This document shows, in pieces, positions 35,035 to 46,467 of a stretch of 64,000 nt of DNA. The DNA lies in assembly GCA_019096065.1 (NCBI GenBank), contig JAGUCH010000002.1, positions 17,479,363 to 17,543,362 of the forward strand, read 5' to 3'. Each line of letters opens with the position of its first letter. The stretch's first letter is position 1. The DNA is from Paracyclopina nana (Eukaryota > Arthropoda > Copepoda > Cyclopoida > Cyclopettidae). The position numbers were made by a program, and so were the translations under genes. Below the pieces are notes generated by a model. It was not told the origin of the DNA and made no database searches. It worked only from the letters and a program-made list of their open reading frames with translations.

Positions 35035-36160
35035 CGGCCGTACTTGGATCGACTAGGACGTACTGTCCTTGGATAGACTACGATGGATCGTCCTTGGATA
35101 GACTATGAGAACGTACTGTCCATGGATCGACAAGACGGATCATCCTTGGATCGACTATGAAGATAAACAGTCCTTGGACCAATGAAACGGATAGTCCTTG
35201 GATCGACTTCTATGACTAAATAGGACATGGGTCGACTAGAACGAACTGTGCCTGGATAGACTGACAGAACAGACTGTCCCTGCATCGAAAAACGGATCGT
35301 ACTAGGATCAACAGCTAGAACGTACTGTACAATGTTAGACTGCAATGACAAACTGTCCCTGGACAGACTAGAACGAGCTGTCCTTGGATCGACTGTAAGA
35401 ACAGACTGTCCTTGGATAGACTGTCAGAACAGACTGTTCTTGGATAGACTGGCAAATGATAAAATATATACATAAAATAAAAGTCTCTGTGATGATATTT
35501 GAAGGCAATTAAGGAATGTCCATGATATTCCTGACAAATTTCCTGAACAATTTGTTCTTAAAGAAAGTTTTGCTTAAGCCCATTTTCTGCAAGTTCTGAG
35601 TGAAGTGGAAGCAACATACTTTCACAATGAGACCAGCAAAGGTCTCTTGGGCTGCCTTTCTTGATGCTTCCTCAAAATCAGCCAACCCTAAGGATGGCTG
35701 AAATTGTGCAACATGTTCTGATCGAAATTTTTTGAAAAACTGCTGCATAATTTGCATAATTAGAAAGTCATTGGCAAATAGCCTGCCTGTGCCAGTGTTG
35801 ACCCGTCGATGCAAGTACAGTCTGTTTTCCCAGTCGATCCAAGTACAGTCACCCGTCTTTTGTCTATCCAAGGACGATCCGTTGGTCGATCTAAGGACTG
35901 TATGTTCTCATAGTCGATCCATGGACGCTTCGTCTCGTCGATCCAAGTACAGTTCGTTTTTCTTGTCTAACCAAATACATGTCAGTCCTGGTCTATCCAA
36001 GGACTATGTGTTCTAACAGTCGATCCAAGGATGATTCGTCTTGTCGATTTGGGGACTGTGCGTAGCAGTAGTCTGTCCAGGGATGATCCGTTTCGTAGAT
36101 CCAAGGCCGGTTCGTCGTAGTCTATCCAAGGACGGTCCGTTGTCGATCCAAGGGTAGGAG
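35035..36160. mobile_element. Palindromic minisatellite element enclosing a MULE transposase fragment
   Basis: Left arm 35035-35455 repeats units of about 30-40 bp with TGTCCTTGGATCGACTA-like sequence. Right arm about 35800-36160 carries the inverted form (GTCGATCCAAGGACG). The unique centre (about 35460-35800) encodes on the minus strand a MULE-type transposase piece. Mutator-like elements commonly have long inverted ends, so this may be a foldback-type MULE derivative with expanded termini. Confidence 0.75.
35509..35760 (-). pseudogene. MULE transposase fragment
   Basis: The peptide contains DFEEASRKAAQETF, then a C-FHFTQNLQ motif, then KLFRKFVRNIM. That is the conserved D-F-E-A and C-FH-Q pattern of the MULE transposase core. 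Only about 80 residues of the domain are present. The first part of the open frame is minisatellite sequence, so it is a remnant. Confidence 0.65.
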
Positions 36161-37108
36161 TCCCAGTGGAGGTGAACAAGAATTGGTTCAAGAGGATGGC
36201 CCCATAACTGGAGGGCAACCATGACTGCCGACAATTCAGACAATTGGGAATTCGGACCAAGCAGGCTCTGGAAATCAGTGGCCCAAATGTCCTGATTGGG
36301 TCCAGTGGTCTAAGAGACCCAGTTTGGGTGTGGTCAAAGTTTGTCCAAATTAATTCAACATTTGGCGCACACCTACCCATTCCTTTCGGCCTCCACGTCG
36401 GCCTCGGAATCTGCAAGTCGGAAGTCCCGCAACCTCGCCGCTCGGCTCACCATCATCTCATTACTTTGCTGTCTTTATTATGATTACTGAATATGCTCAA
36501 CTCAATACAGAATAATCCGCCATTGAAGTAAGAAGTCCAATTTCTTAGACTTTGGCCCAGCGGCCTCTATTTCAGGACTTATAGTGAGAGTATCAAGTCT
36601 TATATAGCGGCCTCATCCTCGGGATCTATCCAGGCCAAGTAGCCCCGTGATTTCGGCCCTATCTTGTCTTGTCATCGGCCTCGACCTCGGCCTCAGCCCT
36701 GACCTCGACCTCAACCATCCCGACCGGGCAGAAACTCCGAGCTCAGCTTTGCAAAGAAGTTTGCGAATTCAAGGACTGCCTCCCAGCGTTGAGCGGGAAG
36801 TCCTTCCAAGAATATTTCCTCAGGCGTGTAAGATACTTTTCAATCTTACCACCACACCGCAGCTTTCCGGTGGGGAAGTAACAAGGAAGCAGCTTCAATT
36901 CCTGGAAGATTGGGACTTATCGGACTCGCCCATTCAGTGGAGCCGAAGCAGCACTCCACAAGTGCTAAAAACCCCACTGACCATCCCTACTGATCAAGAC
37001 AATCCTGGTCCAAGTCAACAGCCGCACGGCAACATCAACTTGGACGGCAATTTGTCACCGAGTCCAAATACTTCAGGAGACAAAGAAGAAAGCCCCAATA
37101 TAACCATC
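36161..37108 (+). other. Region upstream of Bel/Pao gag; LTR not found
   Basis: Expected to hold the 5' LTR and leader of the retrotransposon. The gag frame is open from 36608 without an ATG until 37109. I compared it by eye with the 3' flank (44946-46100) and saw no matching LTR pair, so LTRs are either lost or too diverged to see. Confidence 0.5.
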
Positions 37109-39886
37109 ATGGGGGGCGATGACAAAACTCCTCCTGGCAGCAAGGATCCCTCTCCAGACCCGAAGCCCGCCGAGACTGAAGCCTCGAAAGGAGCCCGAAA
37201 AAAGACCTCCAACGTTGACAATGCCAAAGCTTACAAGAAGGCCATCAAGGCGGTGGATCAATTCAAGGCCACCATCAAAGAGGTGAACACCTTTTGCAGA
37301 TCCATAAGGATCACGGCCAGGAACTGGGACAACCGCACGGAAATTCCAGAAGCTCGGTACATAGAGGAGGTTCTTGAAAAACTGGCAAAGGGCAAGGAGG
37401 CCATGCAAGCATGCTTCAAGGAGGTTGAAAAGCACCAAACTGCCAAGATCGACATCACGAGAGTGCTCAATGGCTTTGATCAAGAGAACAAAGCGGTCGA
37501 CAACTTGGTCACACGACTTGAAGATTGGCTCAAGGCATGTCAAGAAGCGGAGTCCACCGGGATCAGAGTTTTGCCTCACCCAGAAAAGTCCTTTGAAGAG
37601 CAGAGCTTCAACGGGGCTTTTCAGGAGCCAGTCTACTCTTCAGAGTTTGCGAAAAATCTGGAAACAACATTACACCGAGAACGTCAAAAGGAGTCTGTTT
37701 CGGCGACCGCCACCATGGAGCCTCCCACAGAAAAGAAGAAGTCGAGTGAGACAAAAAATAAGCGTGACAAATCGAAGTCTGCCACGCCATCCGTCATATC
37801 GTTGTCAGAACCCAAAAAGCACACCCAAAAGCTGCCAAACGTTCAACCGCTGCCAGAAGAGGTGGACATTGGATGGACTAGAGAAGCTTTGAAGGAAAAG
37901 GCTGCGCAGCTCGAAGCGGCTATTTGTAAGCCAGCAACCTCAGCCGAGATCATTCATGCAGTCACGTCCTTGGAAGCAAAAATTGCCATATATGCACAAC
38001 AGTGGCAAGAACTCTTGGAAATTAGTCCTTCAGTAGCTGCACAGCACGACCGGCATGATCTGGACTATCACAGGATCATCCAAGTTGCGAAGAAAGCCGC
38101 TAGTGTCGTTGCAACTCAAGAGCAAATTCTGCGCACACATTTGGACAAACTAGCCAAGGGCACTGTGTTTAAAAAAGGTGATAGATCCACAAAGAGCTAT
38201 TCCCCCCCATTTGACGAGGTCCACCAATACACAGTGGGTGGGCTCAAGCTCAAGTACGACGCTAAGACTGACTCTTACAAAAAGGTTGGCCGCGTTCCTG
38301 GGAACCAAGGGGGAGGGGAACCTGATGGAGATCCCTCTGATTTGTCTGATTCGAGTTCAAGCTCAAGTTCGGATTCAAGCTCTTCGTCGTCTGACTGGTC
38401 ACGGAAAGACAAGAAGAAGAAAAAGAAAAAGAAGAAGTCTTCATCAAGCGACTCAGACTCGGACCGCGACAAAAAGCGAAAAAAGAAAAAGAAAAAGCAG
38501 GATTCTGACGACGAAGACTTCTGGAACTCAGATTCGTCTGAGGACGAAAAGGACAAAAAGAAGTCCAAAAGGCGCTCGCCACCATCTGAGTTTTCTTTGG
38601 GATCATTTGGCTCCCATCGCTCGTCCAGGTCCAGTAAGTCGAAACCCAAGCACCGTGCGGTCAAGTTGGAGAACATTAAGATGCCAAGGTTCGCCAAGGA
38701 GGGAGACTACTTCATGTTCCGCGACAAATTCAAATTGTTCGTACACAAGGACAAGCAATTGAGCTATCCGGAGAAATACATCCGATTATGCGACGCTTGC
38801 GAGGGCGGTCCGGGGGAGACCTTCGTTTCCAACCAGGATCGAAACAAGAAAGGCTATTATAGAGCTCTCAAAAAATTGGACAAAGAATTCTACAACAAGG
38901 ATCGACTGCTGGACCATGCAACCTTGACGCTCCAGAACCTTCCCCCTATTGACATCAAGAAAAAAGACACAATTGTGACAGTGCGAGCGCATTTGAATAC
39001 GTTCATGGCTCATTTGCGATGTTGCACCAAGGGCAAGATGTCGAAAGGCGAACGCCAAGCTTACGCAACCATGGCCCTCCAAAACATCTCGTTCACGGAA
39101 AATACCAAAGAACATGTCATTACGTATTTGACTGGCCTGGGACATCATCGTTTCACCATCAAGTTGTTCGATGGATGGGCCTCAAGCCTGATGAAGCACC
39201 ATCTCGATGCACTCAAGCCCCTTCAAGTGAGCACTCCAGAGGCGCCCGCCAAGTCGGTGTATCCATCCAAGAAATACGAAGACTATGAGCCGAGTTTTGC
39301 TAAAGGAAACTACCAACAGTACAACAAGTTGGCGATGTCAACCATGTGCAACGAAGAGACAGCAGACCCTACTTACGCATCATCAGGTGACGAGGGGGCG
39401 TGCGCCAAAGTTCTCTTCAGTGTAGTTGCCCAGGACGACCAGTTCACCTTCCTTGTATGTCCGCTATGCAATGAGGAACACAAGATCCCCGATTGCACCA
39501 AGTTTCGCGAAGCTTCAAACAAGGACAAGTACTTCTTGGTCAAGAACAGCGGCGCGTGTTTCCGCTGCCTGAGAGGTAGACATCACAAACCTCAATGCAA
39601 CAAGTCGTCCTGGACCTGCTCCAAGTGCGGTTCGCCAGACCACAACTCATGGCTCCACAAAGCTTGTGAAGAGTTGAAGTACTCCCGAGCGGGACCCTCG
39701 AAGGAAGATCTTGCGAAAGGTGAAGACAATCAGCTGTCCAGCAAAGACTTGCTAGACCAGTTGAAGAAGCACCAGGACAAAGGCATCGAGGAGGTGAGGA
39801 AAACGTGTGCATCCTTGGAAAAGCGCATGGAGGGTAAGGCTCCGTCTGAGAGCAGTGTCGAACATTCAAATACGACAAAAAATTAA
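37109..39886 (+). CDS. Bel/Pao retrotransposon Gag
   Basis: The frame is open from 36608 but the first ATG is 37109, giving 925 aa. Upstream codons may be coding if initiation differs. An acidic, coiled-coil-rich N-terminal half is followed by a serine/lysine-rich low-complexity segment (38340-38580), then a Pao-type Gag domain (DUF1759-like: KMPRFAKEGDYFMFRDKF, then RALKKLDKEF). Zinc-knuckle-like cysteines follow near the C terminus (CPLC, CFRCLRGRH, CSKCGSPDH). Gag packages the element RNA. It ends 11 nt before the protease frame, which lies in a different frame. Confidence 0.85.
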   Translation: MGGDDKTPPGSKDPSPDPKPAETEASKGARKKTSNVDNAKAYKKAIKAVDQFKATIKEVNTFCRSIRITARNWDNRTEIPEARYIEEVLEKLAKGKEAMQACFKEVEKHQTAKIDITRVLNGFDQENKAVDNLVTRLEDWLKACQEAESTGIRVLPHPEKSFEEQSFNGAFQEPVYSSEFAKNLETTLHRERQKESVSATATMEPPTEKKKSSETKNKRDKSKSATPSVISLSEPKKHTQKLPNVQPLPEEVDIGWTREALKEKAAQLEAAICKPATSAEIIHAVTSLEAKIAIYAQQWQELLEISPSVAAQHDRHDLDYHRIIQVAKKAASVVATQEQILRTHLDKLAKGTVFKKGDRSTKSYSPPFDEVHQYTVGGLKLKYDAKTDSYKKVGRVPGNQGGGEPDGDPSDLSDSSSSSSSDSSSSSSDWSRKDKKKKKKKKKSSSSDSDSDRDKKRKKKKKKQDSDDEDFWNSDSSEDEKDKKKSKRRSPPSEFSLGSFGSHRSSRSSKSKPKHRAVKLENIKMPRFAKEGDYFMFRDKFKLFVHKDKQLSYPEKYIRLCDACEGGPGETFVSNQDRNKKGYYRALKKLDKEFYNKDRLLDHATLTLQNLPPIDIKKKDTIVTVRAHLNTFMAHLRCCTKGKMSKGERQAYATMALQNISFTENTKEHVITYLTGLGHHRFTIKLFDGWASSLMKHHLDALKPLQVSTPEAPAKSVYPSKKYEDYEPSFAKGNYQQYNKLAMSTMCNEETADPTYASSGDEGACAKVLFSVVAQDDQFTFLVCPLCNEEHKIPDCTKFREASNKDKYFLVKNSGACFRCLRGRHHKPQCNKSSWTCSKCGSPDHNSWLHKACEELKYSRAGPSKEDLAKGEDNQLSSKDLLDQLKKHQDKGIEEVRKTCASLEKRMEGKAPSESSVEHSNTTKN

Positions 39887-39897
39887 TTGCATGTCAT

Positions 39898-40855
39898 GTG
39901 GCCAAATCAAATAAACGTGTTGGCCATGTGACAAAAGCTAATAATGACTTTGGGCAAGGTATTGCATCTGAGCGTGATAAGAAAATGATCATCGTTGCGA
40001 ATCTGATGCGCATCTTCAGACATTTAGAAATGCCAAAACTGACCAAAGTGTTAAGTGCTGTCCAGCGAGGTGAGTCTCTCCTGCCCAAAGATCAAACTGT
40101 ACTTTTTCCAATTGTGCCACTGTACATATCACATCCAGATCAACCAGATAGTGAGCTGTTTGTGAATGGGTTTCTAGACACTGGTAGTGAAATGACATTC
40201 ATCACAGAATCGGTAAAAAATAAACTGAAAATTGTGGGGGTGCCAGACAATCAAAGCTTGCAATTTGTGGGTGCTCACTCCAAAATAAAGAGTGAAAAGG
40301 TAAAAGTGATGCTGAGGCCAGCCAATCCAAAGCCTCCCCCTAAACGGTACTTGCTCACGGTGAACACCATTAACACTTTGCAGCCCACCATGAGGTTGCC
40401 ACCAATCGGGTTGTTGCAATCAAAATATGAACATATAAAACAATGTGACTTTCCTACCTTTGCAGAGGGTGCTCCTGAGATCTTGGTAGGTCAGGATAAC
40501 TTTGATTTGATTTGCAGCCTCAAGACAGTGTGTGGTCCACAACGAGAAGATCCAGTGATACAGCATACCCGACTGGGGCCCACAGTGTCATATTCAGAAA
40601 ACCCCTCCAAGAGTCTGGTGTGCACCTCCCTAAAAAGTGAAAGCAGTGATAATCATTACAGTGCAGAACCACCCCCTTATGAAGCCTTGAAAGTGTTGTA
40701 CGAATTGGAAAAGTACCCTGAAGAACATGTGAAGCCCCTAAGTGTCAATGAGAAGCGAGCTCTAGAGATTCTGGAGCAAACTCGTCAGTTGCCAAGTGGT
40801 GAATACGAAGTGCCTGAACTTTGGCGACCGGGGGAGCCTGACTTCTTATCGAATA
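39898..40855 (+). CDS. Bel/Pao aspartic protease and start of Pol
   Basis: A separate frame after gag, opening at a GTG. The protease active site is FLDTGSEMTFIT (D-T-G). The frame continues to YEVPELWRPGEPDFL, where it is cut by the MITE at 40856. Bel/Pao elements normally fuse gag and pol in one frame. The frame change and lack of a good ATG suggest decay, or a frameshift strategy I cannot prove. Confidence 0.75.
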
Positions 40856-41358
40856 CTTGATTGCTTGCACTGCGCCGATTTAGTTGTCGATGCCGCCACA
40901 GATGGCGTTAGATGCTTGGCGCTCATAAATCCATTTGATTACGTAATGATCTAAACTAAACCTAAATTGCAATTTTGAACTTTTTCGGTAGTGAATTCCT
41001 GAAATTATTACGCCACAGCAAGGAATTGCGAAAAGGGAAAGAAATAACTCCTAAAAGATATCTGCAGTGGCTGAATATTCGTTTGTCTGCATTTATGTGA
41101 GGGAGAATGACAACCTTTTTTATTGTAATTTGAGACCATATTTTGGATTTTTTGCTTTTTTCGGGTCTGATATACTTCAACGGTGTTGGAAAGATTGTAA
41201 TGTAACCTTTTCTTACTATGACTATTTATGAAAGAATCAACAAAAAGCGGAAACTTCTCAGAACCCGCTTCATACGCCAATATTTGGTGTTCGAATTTTA
41301 GCAGCGCCCCCTAGCGCCGCAACTGGGCTTAAAACAAAGCTTACACCAAGCAATCAAG
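40856..41358. mobile_element. MITE (503 bp) inserted in the Bel/Pao pol gene
   Basis: Inverted ends CTTGATTGCTTG and CAAGCAATCAAG flanked by TA on both sides (40854-40855 and 41359-41360), a Tc1/mariner-like signature. It separates the protease frame from the reverse transcriptase frame. Non-coding. It contains AGATGGCG and AGCGCC motifs seen in other elements here. Confidence 0.85.
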
Positions 41359-44300
41359 TATTATTACGAAGTCTTAGTCGACACCCGTGATGTTGAGAAG
41401 AAATTGCTCAGCAGAAACCAAGCAGCTTATGATAAGGCGTGCGCCGAAATCCAACAGTGGTTGGACCTTGGTTTTATCAGGTGTCTCGATCCTGAATTGG
41501 AAAAGATCACTGATGGCAGGTTTCTGGCGTGGCTGTTTGTCAACAGGCTCGATAAGCCATCAATGCCCGTGCGGGTTGTCTTTGATGGAACCCGTAAGTC
41601 CAAGGACGGAAGTCGTTGAACGATGCTCTGCTGCCCGGCCCCAAACTCCAAACTGATTGCTACGATATCATGCTTCTTGCAAGAGAAAAGCCTGTGTGCT
41701 TCACCAGTGACATCAGCAAGATGTACTTACGGTTCAAGCTGAGGCCCGAAGACCGAAAGTACCATCGTTTTGTGTGGCAGGACAAGGTCTATGAGTTCAT
41801 GTCAGTCCCATTTGGAACTACGGCAGCCCGATGCATGGCACTGTACTGTGTTCAGAAGCATGCGGAATTGTACATAGAAAAGTACCCCGTAGCGTACAGA
41901 CTCATTAAGACCTGCCTTTATGTCGACGACTTCATCGCAAGTGTTGAGAGTACTGAGGAATTTGTGGAAGTCTCCAAACAACTCTTGGAAATCATGGATG
42001 CTGCCAAGTTGCCATTGCGCAAATGGACATGTTCAGATGCCGCAGGGCTCAACCACATTCCACCAGAATGGTGTGCTTCGATGTACCACATCAAGGAAGA
42101 AGATGCTGAAACAACAAAAGCTTTGGGGATGCACATCGACCAAACGACTGACACTATCTTCTTTGAAAAACCCTCGTACGAACCATTCAAGAACATTCTG
42201 CTAACCTTACGAACCATGGTCAAGTACACCCCAAGATTGTTTGACTTATTAGGCTTGGTCAACCCGGTCACATTGCCTGCCAAATTGTTGATCCAAGCGG
42301 CGTGCGCCATAAGGTCGTTACTCAAGATCAATTGGGACACAGATCTTTCCAAAATCGGGACAGAAGAAGCCAATGAAATTGTAACAAAGTGGAACATGTA
42401 TGTCCAAGATCTGGATGACATCGGGGGTATCTCAATCCCACGAGCACTTCGACACAAGGCTGCTAAGAAGAAATATCTTCATGTCATGTCAGATGCAAGC
42501 GACGTAGCATATGCGGCGTGCGCCTACCTTGTCTGCCACTATGAAGATGCAGAGACCACATCAACTCTGGTGACCTCAAGAATGAAGTTGTGTCCCTTGA
42601 ATGAAATCCGATCCATTGCAGAAAAAGAGTTACTTGGAGCAGTTCTAGGAGCAAGAATTGCATGTCACCTGCACAGACTTTATGAAGGCATTGATGATGT
42701 CTTTTTATGGACAGACTCCAGAGTGGTTCTGCATTGGATTTCAAAACCTGCCAGAAATTGGAGAGTCTTCGTCGGAAGACGTGCGTCAGAAATCTTTCAA
42801 ACGATGCACCAATGGTCATGGCGTCACATCAAGGGCACCTTGAACGCTTCGGACAAAGCCACTCCTGGTGTCACGGCGAAAGAGCTAGCCACAGACCAGG
42901 CCTGGTTCAGTGGCCCAGCTTTCATCAAAGATTCGCCAGAAAACTATCCCGCTGAAAACATCGACCTCACCGATGACGACAAAGCAATTGTGGAGAAATC
43001 TGCGAAAAAGTCGTTAATAAATTCAGCCACGCAAGAATTTATTAAAGCGGGGGAGGGCATCATCCCAGACCATCTGAAATTGACAAAGCGGATCAAGATG
43101 AGATGGAAAAGTTGGAGGTCCACCGAGTTCATGTTTGACATAGCCAAGTTCAAATATGGCTACCTGGTCAGGAAGTTGGCTTTCTTCATGAGATGGAGGA
43201 ACAAGGCAATTGACAAGGAGATGATCGTGGGCAGCGGTGAACCTGGTCCCATGGAGATCACCCATGCGGAAAGTGCACTGGCAGGCATCTTTCAGCAGCA
43301 GGAATTTGCTGAGGAGCTCGACTACCTGTACAGGAACAAAAAGTGGCCTCAGTCATCACGGCTAGCTTCGCTCAATGTGTTTATTGGCAAGCATGGTGAT
43401 CTGCGCATGAGGGGGCGGACTTACAAAGGTGAGCCCACCTGGATTGGGCGAAATCGACTGGTGATCCCCGAAAAGTTGGCTGTACAGCTGTGTGAGCATC
43501 TTCACCAGCAAATAGGGCATGGCTATGGCCCAGTCACCATGGCAGCGACTCTCCAGACCAGGTACTATGTTCGCAGTGCTAAGGCTATCTTTCAGAGTGT
43601 CACCCAAAGTTGCTGGCTGTGTGCGATCGCAAGAGCAAAGGTGGTAAGACAAGTCATGGCTCCATTGCCGTCAAACTTCTTTGTGTCAGCTGAGCAGATG
43701 TTTCCGTTCAGAAGGATCTCGCTGGACTATGCTGGCCCCTTTGTTGTGAAATATGGCAGAGGCAGCATCAAGGTTTATGTGCTCATAGCTCATTGCCAAG
43801 ATAGCAAAGCTATCCATGCCGAAGTGACCCCTGACTTGACGGCGACCGCCCTAAAAAATGCTCTGGATCGAATGATCGCGAGGACTGGAGTGCCTCAGCA
43901 GATTCGCAGTGATCAAGGGGCAAGCTTGAAAAAGATTCGTCTTGAGATATACAATAATCCAAGACACAAAGAGTTGACTGAAAAGCTTGACTCCATGGAC
44001 TGGACTGAAGTGAGGAAAAGTGCATCGGAAATTGGTGTGCAAGATTGGCGACTTGCCCCCCCGTACGGGCCCAACTGTAACGGTTTGGCTGAGAGCTCCA
44101 TAAAGAACTGGAAGAGAGCTCTTTACAAGATCTGCGGGGAATCTGTGTTGACATTTGACGAGTTCTCCACCTTGATCAAAAGGGCGGAGAGTATGGTCAA
44201 TGCCAGGCCGATCGGCAACATAGATGGGCATGTTTTGACGCCCAATCACTTCCTCACGAGGGGGCCTGGAGGAGACCTAATCCCCAGCATCGACCCCAAG

Positions 44301-44945
44301 GACATTGAGACTTTGCCGAAAAGGTACTCTTTGATGGAGAAGTGTCTGCATCACCTGTGGGAGTTTTATATCCAAGGATGGCTGTTGCGCATCCAGAAAT
44401 TGCCAAAGTGGCAGAACTTTGTGCGATCACTCAAAGTCGGCGATCCGGTGATCATGATTGATCCCAGGAAGTATGCCAAGAGAAGCAACTGGCGGCTGGC
44501 CATTGTGGACAAGGTGTACACCAATGCAGATGGCATGGTTCGTCGAGTAATTGTCAGATATGCGCTCACCATGAAGGACAAGCAAGGGAAAGAGTTTGTA
44601 GCCTTTCATTACAAGGAGCGCCCAATCCAGTTCGTAATTCCGATGCCAATCTTAGCCGAAGAGGAAGCAGCTGAATTAGTGCCGCCTTTAAAAATCAGAA
44701 AAGGCACACTAATGGAAGAACCAGTCTCAGGGGCCCTGCCTTTTGAAGGACCCTCCACTGAGCCACATAAACCTGGCGAACTAGTCGACGATTGGGAAGA
44801 AGACCTGGAAGATGCATTCGAGCAAGCCGATGATGGAGAAAAAGACCTCTTGATCCACCTGGACCAAGGCCTAGATTTCTTGCATGGTCCTATTGCCTCG
44901 CGTACGAGCTCCCAGAGAAAGACTCCCCAGCCTCATCTAAATTGA
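41359..44945 (+). pseudogene. Bel/Pao Pol: reverse transcriptase, RNase H, integrase (frameshifted)
   Basis: Coding resumes after the MITE (YYEVLVDTRDVEKKLL) and runs to about 41613, where a one-base shift moves it to the frame open from 41616 to 44945. Reverse transcriptase: FDGTRKS, SDISKMYLRF, FGTTAARCM and catalytic YVDD (near 41920). RNase H: MSDASDVAYAA. Integrase: an H-H-C-C zinc region (QIGHGYG through CWLC), then catalytic D (SLDYAGPF), D (IRSDQGA) and E (CNGLAESS). The C-terminal DUF5641-like region (SLKVGDPVIM) closes Pol. Catalytic residues are intact, so the insertion is fairly young. It is still disabled by the MITE and the frameshift. Confidence 0.9.
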
Positions 44946-46100
44946 CAGTGGTGAGCCCATGGAGCTCAAAAGAAAGGCCGCACGGCTGATCTTACCTGGC
45001 TGCAGAAGACTTCGTCCTGGTTGCAGAAGACATCGTCCTGGAAGCAGAAAATTACATCAATCAACAAATGAAACTGTATCGATTTTATTGTCATTATTAT
45101 TAGCATGCACATGAGCTGTCCAGCGCAATTTCTGTCTTGTTTGCATACTTGTATTTCAGGGCTGAGAGGGCAAAAGTGCCTGCGCTGCGCAAATTTCAAA
45201 GGCTACAAGCGTCGCCCCATTCAAAAGGGAGTAGTTTTGAAACTCATGTGCAATGCTATCATCTATTGTTATCTCATGAATGTTAGGTGAGGGTAAAATG
45301 TGTGCTGCGCAGCTAAATCCTTCGCAACATTGCGATTTTTGTCTTGGCGACGCGATCCAAAATTTTGAGAAAGAAAAGCTAGGCTTTTCCGCAACGTAAA
45401 GACAACTCGCGCACGCATAACATTTTACATCTTGAAAATGATTGGAACCTGCGTGTTCAAATTCATTCTTGTTGGAGCGTAATTGTAGTTGAAGCATTTT
45501 TGGCGCTAAAATTCAAATTGCGAGTGCATTTGCTGGGCGGCGTGTCAGCGATTTTGCTCGTTTTTTGCGAATTCAAATGCTGGCGGCAAAATCTTTGTAA
45601 GCTGACGTGACCGGGCTGTGCAGCTTGCGCGCGTGTTTTTGCTCAACTTTGACAGTTATGCTCAACCTTTTTGTATTATGTTCTCATTATAATCACTTGC
45701 TGTTATGAATTCGTGGAGTTCAGTTGAATAAAATCAACATCCACAAAACTTGTGGCCAACATCAGATAGTTTAGATTTCTCAAAGCAAAGAAAGAAAATT
45801 GCTCCTTCGTCAACAGCCGCTACCAAAAATGTCGACGCCAAGTGGTGCATTGTAATGAGAGCTCCAAACTCCTCTGCCACGAGCTTGGCCCTTTTGGAAA
45901 CTTTTCGGCCAATTACCTCGCCACGAATCGAGAGCGGCGCTTTTCAATGCAGCGCGCAAATCCAGTTGAGCCGAGACAACATTGCCATCTTGCCAAGACC
46001 CCGCCGTAAAACCGTCGTGGAATTGAAGTGCCGAGCCTAAGTGCGACGCAATTAAATAGTAAAACCGTCAACGCAATTAAAAGTGCGTCAAATCGCCAGT
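44946..46100. other. Retrotransposon 3' flank, no gene recognised
   Basis: A purine-rich AAAAGAAAGG at 44970-44980 could be the Bel/Pao polypurine tract, but no matching 5' LTR was seen. The rest has several short unconvincing frames. Confidence 0.45.
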
Positions 46101-46299
46101 TGTAAGAGGTTCGTATAGACCCCCCGAGGGTGACACGCGCGCCCACGGGTAGCGATGGAAGAACTTGCTACTAGAAACTAGTCGAGGTGTTTACTCGAGT
46201 GCGTCCGTTTATTAACTGCTTCTGTACAATTAGCTTCACCGGGACGTCGCGCCCGCTGCGCGTCTGCGAGCACGCCCGTCTACCCGTGTTCCTGCTACA
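46101..46299 (-). repeat. Probable LTR (199 bp) of the minus-strand env-bearing element
   Basis: Starts TGT and ends ACA on both strands. Read on the minus strand it follows a purine tract AGTAGGGGGA, contains AATAAA, and is followed by ACTGGCGATTTGACG, which looks like the TGGCGA-type leader seen after many LTRs. No second copy in the window, so this rests on structure alone. Confidence 0.5.
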
Positions 46300-46467
46300 A
46301 CTTCCCCCTACTGAAGGGTTGTCGTGTCCTCACGACGGGGCCCTACGATCCTTTGCCTTGGCGTAGCAGGCCACCAGGGAGGCTGGGGGTGCTCCCGCAG
46401 TCTCGACTTCGGGGAATGGTTTTAAAGGCGTCGATGCACGAAGGCACCATGGCTGCGGGCAGGACCG

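Noticed and set aside
36280-36640. 5' LTR of the Bel/Pao element
   Set aside because: No segment here could be matched by eye to the 3' flank, so an LTR call is not supportable without alignment.
45105-45497. Short frames after the Bel/Pao Pol gene as an env gene
   Set aside because: Too short, in both strands equally, without hydrophobic or cysteine pattern.
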